This document shows positions 1-4,729 of a stretch of DNA of 5,497 nt, piece after piece. Positions within the stretch are counted from its first letter, which is position 1; the number at the start of each line of letters is the position of its first letter. A model generated the notes under the pieces. The model was not told the origin of the DNA, ran no database searches, and saw only the letters and a program-made list of their open reading frames with translations. The position numbers and the translations under genes were made by a program. Source of the DNA: Bacillota bacterium (GTDB lineage: Bacteria > Bacillota > Dethiobacteria > SKNC01); the NCBI GenBank assembly GCA_007120745.1, contig SKNC01000027.1, positions 1 through 5,497 of the forward strand, written 5' to 3'.

Positions 1-360
1 GTCAAAGATGTGCGGGGCAGGGGGCTTTTAATTGGACTTGAATTCCATTCTACTGAAGGTGCCCTGAATAAATTAACCGGCGGGCTTGTAAAAAACCTTT
101 CCATGGATTTTACCGGAGCCCTGATAACCGGTGAGCTTTTAAATCGCCACTGTATTATTGTTGCCTATACCTTTAACAATCCTAATGTAATTCGGTTGGA
201 GCCCCCCCTGAATGTCACCTATGAACAGATTGATTATATGGTGGGTTCTCTGAAAGATGTGCTAGAAAAAAATAAAGGATTTTTAAGCCTGGCCTCCAAG
301 AGTACCAAAAGCCTTCTCAAGGGTTCAAAGCATATATTGAAATCCCTTTCAGGCAAGTAA
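1..360 (+). CDS. Class III PLP-dependent aminotransferase, C-terminal part (5' end outside window)
   Basis: The frame is open from base 1 and gives 119 residues ending in TAA, so this is the C-terminal quarter or so of a gene that begins left of the window. The stretch VKDVRGRGLLIGLEF near the start is the conserved small-domain strand of class III (ornithine/acetylornithine/putrescine type) aminotransferases, and AYTFNNPNVIRLEPPL, about 40 residues further on, is the typical C-terminal substrate-side segment. AYTxNNPxVIRxEPPL most resembles putrescine/ornithine transaminases of the PatA group. The PLP lysine and substrate residues lie outside the window, so the amino donor cannot be decided. 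After the usual last helix (about residue 90) there is a Lys/Ser-rich tail of some 25-30 residues with no aromatic residues after its first few positions. A GTG at base 10 is internal to the protein, not a start. The gene converges on the P-II gene and ends in its own terminator. Confidence 0.88.
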   Translation, partial: VKDVRGRGLLIGLEFHSTEGALNKLTGGLVKNLSMDFTGALITGELLNRHCIIVAYTFNNPNVIRLEPPLNVTYEQIDYMVGSLKDVLEKNKGFLSLASKSTKSLLKGSKHILKSLSGK

Positions 361-364
361 AAGG

Positions 365-396
365 AGCTGCCTCCAGCTTTAGCCGGGGCAGCTTTA
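365..396 (-). terminator. Candidate weak terminator for the amt/P-II operon
   Basis: The arms AGCTGCC (365-371) and GGCAGCT (387-393) form a 7-pair stem. Read on the minus strand, the stem is followed by CC and then TTTTACTT, a short U-rich tail, so it could end minus-strand transcripts arriving from the P-II gene 110-140 bases upstream. On the plus strand the tail is poor. It lies just after the stop codon of the convergent aminotransferase. The tail is weak, so this is tentative. Confidence 0.35.
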
Positions 397-423
397 CAGT
401 GTCTATATTTATGTTTACACTAT

Positions 424-453
424 TGCGGCAGCGGGGACGTCTCCACTGCCGCA
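424..453. other. GC-rich hairpin in the convergent gap, role unclear
   Basis: TGCGGCAG (424-431) pairs perfectly with CTGCCGCA (446-453). The interior GGGGACGTCTCC is itself almost palindromic, so nearly the whole 30 bases can fold. On the plus strand a run of seven T (468-474) follows only after 14 bases, which is far for a classical terminator. On the minus strand there is no U tract. It may help terminate or stabilise RNA ends between the two convergent genes. Confidence 0.4.
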
Positions 454-483
454 GTCACATTCTACTATTTTTTTAATATCCAG

Positions 484-511
484 GCAGGTTACTTAGGTAA
501 CCTGCTTTTTT
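484..511 (+). terminator. Rho-independent terminator of the aminotransferase gene
   Basis: The arms GCAGGTTAC (484-492) and GTAACCTGC (497-505) make a perfect 9-pair stem with a TTAG loop, followed directly by six T (506-511). This is a textbook intrinsic terminator on the plus strand. It lies about 125 bases after the aminotransferase stop. Its last T bases overlap the stop codon of the convergent P-II gene (510-512). The minus strand lacks a U tract here, so it should work in one direction only. Confidence 0.85.
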
Positions 512-848
512 ATATGGCTTTCTCTCCCTTTTCACCGGTTCTGATTCGAACAGCGTCCTGCACATCATAAACAAATATCTTACCGTCTCCTATTTGACCG
601 GTTCGGGCGGTTTCTACGATTAAATTTATTAATGTTTCCAACTTCTCATCCTGGACCACCATTTCAATTTTTACTTTGGGAAGCAAATTAACGGTATATT
701 TGCTTCCCCGGTAGTATTCAGTCTTACCTCCCTGAAGTCCACATCCGGTAACATGGGTTACGGTCATGCTGGCCAGGCCCTGCCGGGTCAAGGCATCTTT
801 TACACTTTCAAAGGTTTCTGGCCGAATAACAGCCTCTACTTTTTTCAT
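510..848 (-). CDS. glnK: P-II family nitrogen regulatory protein (GlnB/GlnK)
   Basis: P-II proteins are small trimeric sensors of ATP/ADP and 2-oxoglutarate. When their gene sits next to amt they usually plug the ammonium channel under nitrogen excess. The start chosen is ATG at 848, giving 112 residues, the family's standard length. AGGAGG (858-863) lies 9 bases upstream of it, whereas an in-frame GTG at 857 abuts the same AGGAGG and is too close. Numbered from this ATG, visible features are KVEAVIRPETF (3-13), the T-loop with Tyr51 (RGSKY, the uridylylation position in proteobacteria), Gln39, LPKVKIE with Lys58, the B-loop TGQIGDGKIFV (83-93, Lys90) and C-terminal RIRTG with Arg101 and Arg103. 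Position 38 is Leu where enterobacterial GlnB has Arg, and 40 is Gly where it has Lys. The gene follows amt by 30 bases and is probably cotranscribed. glnK is used because of the amt linkage; glnB is equally possible. Confidence 0.96.
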   Translation of the reverse strand: MKKVEAVIRPETFESVKDALTRQGLASMTVTHVTGCGLQGGKTEYYRGSKYTVNLLPKVKIEMVVQDEKLETLINLIVETARTGQIGDGKIFVYDVQDAVRIRTGEKGEKAI

Positions 849-878
849 TACCTGCACCTCCTGTTCTCATAGTCTTTT

Positions 879-2117
879 TTAGCTGGCTTTGTTCCCAACG
901 ATTATGTTGTAAGCGCGAATCCCATGTTCCCCAATGTCCAATCCTTCTTTTTCCTCTTCCGGGGTAACCCTGATACCACCCACAATTTTGCTTATTATAA
1001 AGTAACCAATTCCCGCGGTTGTTACCGTCCAGGCAAACACGGCTGCTACACCAATAATCTGGGCAATCACCAGAGAAACACCTCCGCCGTAGAACAGTCC
1101 ATCCCCCACAGCAAACAATCCTACACAGATGGTTCCAAAAGCTCCGGCTGCACCATGAACGGAGATTGCACCCACCGGGTCATCAATTCTGATTACCTTA
1201 TCGAACAATTCCACCGCAAGAATCATTACTATGCCTGCGAAAAACCCTACCACCAGAGAACCCAGGGGATCAAACACATCGGCCCCGGCGGTAATACCTA
1301 CCAACCCGGCTAAAATTCCGTTTAAAATTAAACTGGGGTCCGGCTTGCCGTAACGAATCCAGGTAAATATTATAGACCCCACAGCTCCACCAGCTGCTCC
1401 CAGTAAAGTTATCACAATTATGCTGGCAATAAGATCGGGATCCGAGGCAGCAATGGTGCTGCCGCCGTTAAAGCCAAACCACCCGAACCAGAGGATGAAT
1501 ACACCAAACCCTCCCAGTGGGATATTATGGCCTGGAATTGCATTCACTTCCCCTTTGCCGTTATATTTTCCTGTCCGGGGTCCTACCATATATGCTCCCA
1601 CCATGGCAGCAAAAGCACCTACAGAGTGTACGACAGTAGAACCGGCAAAATCCATAAACCCTAGTTCCTCCAGAAATCCGCCGCCCCAAACCCAGTGACC
1701 TACAATGGGATAAATCAACGCTGTCATTAAAATCGTTGAAAGGATGTATGCTGAAAATTTCATCCTCTCTGCCACTGCTCCGGAAACAATGGTAGCGGCT
1801 GTCGCTGCGAACACCGCCTGAAATACCCAGAAAGCCAGGGTAGGTACCCCAAAGTCAAAATTCTCGGCCCCCGAAAGGAAAAACCCACTGCTTCCTATAA
1901 AACCACCGATGGAATCACCAAACATAATGGCAAACCCCACAACAAAGTAAACAATTGCCCCGGTGCAGCAGTCAACAACATTCTTCATTAAAATATTAAG
2001 GGAATTCTTTGCCCGGGTGAAACCAATTTCCACCATGGCAAAACCCACCTGCATTAAAAATACTAAAAAAGCTGCCAGCAGTACCCATACGGTATCAATA
2101 ATCATAATATGATCCAT
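879..2117 (-). CDS. amt: Ammonium transporter, Amt family
   Basis: This is a channel-like carrier taking ammonium across the cytoplasmic membrane. The 412 residues begin at ATG 2117, with GAGGAGG (2126-2132) placed 8 bases upstream, and there is no cleavable signal peptide: hydrophobic segment one starts at about residue 9. About eleven hydrophobic segments fit the family. The Amt signature begins DFAGSTVVH (156-164) and ends in GPR (179-181). The twin pore histidines are His164 and His321 (in DDPVGAISVHG), the Phe gate is visible in FQAVFA (Phe103) and in GWFGFN (212-217), and Trp144 in VWGGG with Ser220 forms the outer ammonium site. The C-terminal tail keeps GLDIGEHGIRAYN (392-404), the cytosolic element that couples the three pores and contacts P-II. 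It is the first gene of an amt/P-II pair. Its long leader can hide the ribosome binding site (see the leader entry). Confidence 0.97.
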   Translation of the reverse strand: MDHIMIIDTVWVLLAAFLVFLMQVGFAMVEIGFTRAKNSLNILMKNVVDCCTGAIVYFVVGFAIMFGDSIGGFIGSSGFFLSGAENFDFGVPTLAFWVFQAVFAATAATIVSGAVAERMKFSAYILSTILMTALIYPIVGHWVWGGGFLEELGFMDFAGSTVVHSVGAFAAMVGAYMVGPRTGKYNGKGEVNAIPGHNIPLGGFGVFILWFGWFGFNGGSTIAASDPDLIASIIVITLLGAAGGAVGSIIFTWIRYGKPDPSLILNGILAGLVGITAGADVFDPLGSLVVGFFAGIVMILAVELFDKVIRIDDPVGAISVHGAAGAFGTICVGLFAVGDGLFYGGGVSLVIAQIIGVAAVFAWTVTTAGIGYFIISKIVGGIRVTPEEEKEGLDIGEHGIRAYNIIVGNKAS

Positions 2118-2124
2118 TTTGCTT

Positions 2125-2227
2125 ACCTCCTCAGGTAAATTTTAATCCAAAATACATTTCATTGATTCAGTGATGCTGCATCTTATACCTTAGAGGAAGC
2201 TTCTTTGCTTCAATTTACATCTTTGTA
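2125..2227 (-). promoter_or_regulatory. Candidate ANTAR-type RNA switch in the amt leader, with Shine-Dalgarno sequestration
   Basis: Seen on the minus strand: hairpin 1 is TAC[AAAGAT]GTA (2227-2216, only 3 pairs), and hairpin 2 is GAAGC[AAAGAA]GCTTC (2211-2196, 5 pairs). Both have six-base loops with A at position 1 and G at position 4, the features known for RNA targets of ANTAR proteins, and only four bases separate them. The 3' arm of hairpin 2 can instead pair in GCTTCCTC (2200-2193) with GAGGAGGT (2132-2125), the amt Shine-Dalgarno. This helix continues, after a two-base bulge, through AGGTA (2190-2186) with TACCT (2137-2133), giving 13 pairs. The two folds exclude each other. Inference: binding of NitR to the hexaloops would free the ribosome binding site. 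Hairpin 1 is weak and no folding program was run. Confidence 0.45.
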
Positions 2228-2242
2228 TGAAACCCGGTGCTC

Positions 2243-2254
2243 TATCACCTCCTT
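2243..2254 (-). promoter_or_regulatory. Orphan strong Shine-Dalgarno-like sequence in the amt leader
   Basis: The minus strand reads AAGGAGGTGATA, of which the first 11 bases match the complement of the usual 16S rRNA 3' end of Gram-positive bacteria. No ATG, GTG or TTG lies at normal distance downstream. The nearest ATG (2220) is followed at once by TAA. An overlapping GTG frame (2250) would encode only 12 codons. It may be a ribosome standby site, a leftover, or chance. Confidence 0.35.
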
Positions 2255-2287
2255 GATCTTGTAAAGAAAAATTACTCCAATTGAATG

Positions 2288-2339
2288 AAAAAAGTTAAAT
2301 GAAAAGAACAGTCAGTGATAAAGCCAACTGTTCTTTTCA
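2288..2339 (-). terminator. Rho-independent terminator after glnA
   Basis: On the minus strand a 13-pair stem, TGAAAAGAACAGT against ACTGTTCTTTTCA (2339-2327 with 2312-2300), closes a 14-base loop. It is followed after ATTTAAC by six T (2293-2288). It begins about 40 bases past the glnA stop, so most glnA transcripts should end before amt. The remaining 60 bases before the amt leader hairpins contain no promoter I can name with confidence. Confidence 0.75.
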
Positions 2340-2377
2340 CTTTTCTTAAAATACATACCTTAAAAGTAATTTAACAG

Positions 2378-3709
2378 TTAAAACTTGGCCAGATACCTAT
2401 CCAGCTCCCAGGGATGAACACTTATGGCAAACTCTTTACTTTCTATTCTCTTGGCGGTCAGGAATCGATCGTAAATGTGTTCCCCTAAAGCATCCTGAAT
2501 CACTTTATTATTTTCCAGTTCATCCAGGGCTTCATCCAAAGTACCTGGAAGACTCTTAATCCCCAGCTCCACCAGGTCTTCTGGAGTCAGGTTGTAAATA
2601 TTTCTTTCCACAGAAGCGGGAGGTTCAATCTCGTTGTTGATTCCATCCATACCGGCTTTCAGCATTACTGCCAGGGCCAGGTATGGGTTGCAGGTGGGGT
2701 CGGGACTCCGCAGTTCCACCCGGGTGCCCTCTTCTCTTCTGGCGGGAACCCGAATTAAAGGACTGCGGTTCCTCTCGGACCAGGCCAGGTAAACCGGAGC
2801 CTCATATCCGGGAACAAGCCTCTTATAGGAGTTAATTGTAGGGTTGGTAACCGCCGTAAATGCCCGGGCGTGCTTCAAAAGGCCGCCGATGTAGTAGAGT
2901 GCCTCTTTGCTTAACTGCTGCGGTGCATCTTCATCATAGAATATGTTGACTCCATCTTTAAACAGCGACTGGTGGGTATGCATTCCGGAGCCGTTGATAC
3001 CGAATATGGGTTTGGGCATAAAGGTGGCATGCAGCCCATGACGGTAAGCCACTGTCCTTACCACGAATTTGAAGGTCGCCAGGTGGTCTGCGGTAATGAG
3101 AGCTTCATCATATTTAAAGTCAATTTCATGCTGTCCTTCTGCCACTTCATGGTGAGAAGCTTCTATTTCAAATCCCATATCCTGCAGGGTCAGAACCATT
3201 TCCCTCCTGGCATCTTCCGCCAGATCCACCGGGGTCATATCAAAGTAGCCGCCCAGGTCATGCGTATTTACCGTGGGACGACCCTCGGCATCCTTCATAA
3301 AGAGGAAAAACTCCGCTTCGGGGCCGGCATTCATAACATACCCCTTATCAGAGGCTTCTTCTAAAACCCTCTGTAAATTACACCGGGGACACCCGGCAAA
3401 GGGGGTGCCGTCGGGATTATAAACATCACAGATTAGACGGGCTACGGCCCCTTCTCTGGGCCTCCAGGGAAACAGGGTAAAGGTAGTGGGGTCAGGCCTT
3501 AAATACATATCGGATTCTTCAATCCTTACAAAGCCCTCAATGGATGAACCGTCAAACATCATTTCCCCTTCCAACGCTTTTTCCAGCTGATCCGACGGTA
3601 TGGCTACATTTTTCTGCACCCCGAAAATATCTGTAAACTGCAGCCGGATAAACTTTACATTCAATTCCTTTGCAATTTTCAACACATCACTTTTGTTTTG
3701 AGCCTTCAT
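2378..3709 (-). CDS. glnA: Glutamine synthetase, type I-alpha
   Basis: This enzyme makes glutamine from glutamate, ammonia and ATP as a cytosolic dodecamer, the main entry of ammonium into metabolism. The 443 residues start at ATG 3709, with AGGAGG 7 bases upstream. In order: beta-grasp domain with MFDGSSIEGF (51-60), metal-site GPEAEFFLF (129-137), EGQHEIDF (191-198), ATP-site KPIFGINGSGMHTHQS (233-248), the Glu flap around GYEAP (301-305), NRSPLIRVPA (314-323) and RVELRSPDP (330-338). Length and the lack of the roughly 25-residue insertion place it in GSI-alpha, which is feedback-inhibited rather than adenylylated. Arg62 (FVRIEE), the residue tied to glutamine feedback and GlnR contact in Bacillus subtilis GS, is kept. 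Tyr372 in NIYNL sits near the adenylylation position of GSI-beta, but no adenylylation gene is seen. It lies 177 bases downstream of nitR, across an antitermination leader. Confidence 0.98.
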   Translation of the reverse strand: MKAQNKSDVLKIAKELNVKFIRLQFTDIFGVQKNVAIPSDQLEKALEGEMMFDGSSIEGFVRIEESDMYLRPDPTTFTLFPWRPREGAVARLICDVYNPDGTPFAGCPRCNLQRVLEEASDKGYVMNAGPEAEFFLFMKDAEGRPTVNTHDLGGYFDMTPVDLAEDARREMVLTLQDMGFEIEASHHEVAEGQHEIDFKYDEALITADHLATFKFVVRTVAYRHGLHATFMPKPIFGINGSGMHTHQSLFKDGVNIFYDEDAPQQLSKEALYYIGGLLKHARAFTAVTNPTINSYKRLVPGYEAPVYLAWSERNRSPLIRVPARREEGTRVELRSPDPTCNPYLALAVMLKAGMDGINNEIEPPASVERNIYNLTPEDLVELGIKSLPGTLDEALDELENNKVIQDALGEHIYDRFLTAKRIESKEFAISVHPWELDRYLAKF

Positions 3710-3729
3710 TGGTATTCCTCCTTTTTTTT

Positions 3730-3774
3730 ATGGCCGGGTATAGTCAAGGCCATCCACCCTGATGGATATACCCA
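3730..3774 (-). promoter_or_regulatory. Second structured element in the glnA leader, next to the ribosome binding site
   Basis: Past the leader terminator, GGGTATA (3773-3767) pairs with TATACCC (3742-3736). Inside it CCATC[AGGGTG]GATGG (3765-3750) forms a hairpin whose six-base loop again has A at 1 and G at 4. A competing fold pairs ATGGCC (3753-3748) with GGCCAT (3735-3730) and cannot coexist with the other two stems. Eight A and the glnA Shine-Dalgarno follow directly. Neither fold covers the Shine-Dalgarno itself, so the role is unknown. A 5' stabilising hairpin is a simple alternative. Confidence 0.4.
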
Positions 3775-3776
3775 CC

Positions 3777-3832
3777 AAAATAAATAAAACGCCTCAACTC
3801 AGCGTATATTTCACGCTGGTTTCGGGCGTCTT
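3777..3832 (-). terminator. Regulated intrinsic terminator (attenuator) in the glnA leader
   Basis: On the minus strand AAGACGCC (3832-3825) pairs with GGCGTTTT (3793-3786). AAC with GTT and then CAGCGT (3818-3813) with ACGCTG (3805-3800) extend it inward to a GAAATAT loop. The total is about 17 pairs interrupted by small internal loops. The U-rich stretch TTTTATTTATTTT (3789-3777) follows. The 5' arm shares bases with the loop and 3' arm of the AAAGAC hairpin just upstream, so the two cannot form together. It lies about 70 bases before the glnA start. Confidence 0.75.
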
Positions 3833-3858
3833 TGCCTGAGCTTTGAACTTCATCGTTC
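3822..3858 (-). promoter_or_regulatory. ANTAR-type two-hairpin antitermination element in the glnA leader
   Basis: Hairpin 1 is GAAC[GATGAA]GTTC (3858-3845). Its loop has G at position 4 but not A at position 1, so it deviates from the usual rule. Hairpin 2 is GGC[AAAGAC]GCC (3836-3825), extended by two outer pairs across one mismatch (3839-3822). Its loop has both A1 and G4. Five bases separate the two. CAAAGACGCC resembles my recollection of nitrate-assimilation leaders controlled by NasR/NasT proteins. Binding of NitR here should keep bases 3832-3825 from joining the terminator and let transcription enter glnA. Confidence 0.7.
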
Positions 3859-3871
3859 CCGTATAAAATTA

Positions 3872-3877
3872 GTTATA
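3872..3877 (-). promoter_or_regulatory. Possible glnA promoter -10 box
   Basis: TATAAC lies just after the nitR stop and would place a start site near 3865, shortly before the first leader hairpin. No acceptable -35 box is found 16-18 bases upstream, so it may be weak, or glnA may be transcribed mainly by readthrough from nitR. Confidence 0.3.
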
Positions 3878-3886
3878 ATGGCTGTT

Positions 3887-4480
3887 TCATTTAACCTTTT
3901 CATCCATTTCCGTTGCCAGAATGATGGCTTCGGAAACTTTTCTCATGGAAACCCTTTTGTTCATACTCTGCTTTTGTATACGGCGGAATGCTTCCCTTTC
4001 AGTCAGCCCCATGGTTTCCATGATAATCCCTTTAGCTTTTTCTATCACCTTACGGGATACCAGTTCTACTCTTAATCTCTTTACCTCTTCCTCCAACTTT
4101 CTAATGCTTCTGTATGAACTTACCGCCATATCGATTATTAATGGCAGCACCTCCTCACCTACTGGTTTAATAATGAATGGAAAATAATTTTTGTCTCCCG
4201 GCTTACCAATCCTATCTTTCTGAGGATACTTAATCAGTAAAAATACCGGGGATCCGTCTTCAAAAATAATTTGGGCTAGCTCCATAAACTCCGCCCAAGA
4301 CTCTGATGTATCCAGAATCACTAAATCAGGATTGATACTTTTTACCTGTCTTAATGTTTCTGCACTGTTGGTGGATAAACCAACCACTTTGTGTCCCGTA
4401 GAATTGATTACCGGTATGTATTGATTAATATCTTCGGAAGGCCCGGCTAAAAATATTCTATATGAATCCAAATCCTTCAC
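3887..4480 (-). CDS. nitR: ANTAR-domain RNA-binding antiterminator with a degenerate receiver domain (NitR-like)
   Basis: ANTAR proteins bind paired hexaloop hairpins in nascent RNA and prevent terminators from forming. The 197-residue product has a receiver-like fold (about 7-118), a charged coiled-coil (about 124-145, KLEEEVKRLRVEL) and a C-terminal three-helix ANTAR domain (about 140-190, with EKAKGIIMETMGLTEREAF). Asp57 (VILDTSE) and Lys105 (FIIKP) match the phosphorylation Asp and conserved Lys of receivers. The acidic pair at the end of strand 1 is replaced (IFLAGPSED), and strand 4 ends FLLIKY without the usual Ser/Thr, so phosphorylation is doubtful. The given start is GTG 4480, but GGGGG (4484-4480) abuts it. 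TTG 4471 is 8 bases from that run and is the better-spaced start (194 residues). The gene precedes glnA; a similar protein, NitR, is encoded beside glnA in Clostridium saccharobutylicum. No partner kinase is in view. Confidence 0.92.
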   Translation of the reverse strand: MKDLDSYRIFLAGPSEDINQYIPVINSTGHKVVGLSTNSAETLRQVKSINPDLVILDTSESWAEFMELAQIIFEDGSPVFLLIKYPQKDRIGKPGDKNYFPFIIKPVGEEVLPLIIDMAVSSYRSIRKLEEEVKRLRVELVSRKVIEKAKGIIMETMGLTEREAFRRIQKQSMNKRVSMRKVSEAIILATEMDEKVK

Positions 4481-4492
4481 CCCCCTGAAAGT

Positions 4493-4542
4493 AAAGCAGC
4501 CCTGAGTTACAATTCAAGGCATCGCTTTAGGCTGCTCTGCCC
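4493..4542 (-). promoter_or_regulatory. Candidate autoregulatory hexaloop/terminator switch in the nitR leader
   Basis: On the minus strand GGGC[AGAGCA]GCCT (4542-4529) is a hairpin with a six-base loop carrying A1 and G4. The whole loop plus GCC, AGAGCAGCC (4538-4530), can instead pair with GGCTGCTTT (4501-4493), nine pairs including one G-U. An inner stem, CCTtGA with TCAGG, fits inside. The tail ACTTTC is only mildly U-rich and runs into the nitR start region. The geometry matches the glnA leader, but I find no first hairpin upstream. Confidence 0.4.
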
Positions 4543-4583
4543 GTTTTCTACTCCTTTGTGCTTGTGCTTTTTTTATTAAATTA

Positions 4584-4613
4584 ATTTTACAACAAGTTAT
4601 TGGTTCCCGTCAA
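4584..4613 (-). promoter_or_regulatory. nitR promoter
   Basis: TTGACG (4613-4608) and TAAAAT (4589-4584) are 18 bases apart on the minus strand, a good sigma-A pair with AT-rich sequence upstream. Transcription would start near 4577, giving a leader of about 100 bases that contains the hexaloop hairpin described above. Confidence 0.65.
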
Positions 4614-4630
4614 CATAAATTTTACTATTT

Positions 4631-4681
4631 AAAACATGTTTTTGTATTATGAAATTATATGTAATTTGGAAAAATGTTTTC
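4631..4681. repeat. Two A-tract/T-tract dyads upstream of the nitR promoter
   Basis: AAAACATGTTTT (4631-4642) is a perfect 12-base palindrome, and GAAAAATGTTTTC (4669-4681) is a similar imperfect dyad about 38 bases away. They lie in the AT-rich divergent region between nitR and carA, the nearer about 18 bases upstream of the nitR -35 box. They could be operator sites. In DNA this AT-rich they could also be chance. Apart from these, the promoters and one hairpin, I see nothing in 4614-4751. Confidence 0.25.
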
Positions 4682-4729
4682 ATTTAACGAAACTGCTTTT
4701 CTTATCTTAAAAATGCTTCGGTTTTTGCC

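Noticed and set aside
849..857. Upstream GTG start giving the P-II protein three extra residues (MQV)
   Set aside because: This GTG touches the AGGAGG ribosome binding site with no spacer. ATG 848 has a 9-base spacer and gives the standard 112 residues.
924..1698. Open frames on the plus strand opposite amt
   Set aside because: They are antisense to a clear Amt protein, have no ribosome binding site and resemble no family; their Pro/His/Asn-rich composition is typical of shadow frames.
2171..2183. Small dyad GATGC-t-GCATC in the amt leader as an operator
   Set aside because: It is only five bases per arm and falls inside the transcribed leader loop, so it may simply form a minor hairpin.
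2228..2300. Sigma-A promoter for amt
   Set aside because: The best pairs (for example TTTAAC and AGTAAT, 17 bases apart) are too far from consensus to annotate; the amt start site remains unassigned.
2594..2600. Adenylylation site in glnA (Tyr372 in NIYNL)
   Set aside because: GSI-beta enzymes have NLYDLP at this place plus an insertion absent here. This 443-residue protein is GSI-alpha and such enzymes are not known to be adenylylated.
2972..3364. Open frame on the plus strand opposite glnA
   Set aside because: It lies fully inside the conserved catalytic region of glnA on the other strand and has no family features.
3878..4187. Two open frames on the plus strand opposite nitR
   Set aside because: They are shadows of the ANTAR domain coding sequence, with no ribosome binding site and no recognisable product.
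4481..4577. Known metabolite riboswitch (glutamine, glycine, c-di-GMP, TPP, T-box) in the nitR leader
   Set aside because: None of the conserved core motifs I know for these classes is present; the competing hexaloop hairpin explains the structure better.
4570..4590. GlnR/TnrA-like site (ATTAAATTAATTTTACA on the plus strand)
   Set aside because: Only the right half-site (TNTNACA) fits; the TGT half is missing, and no GlnR/TnrA gene is in view.
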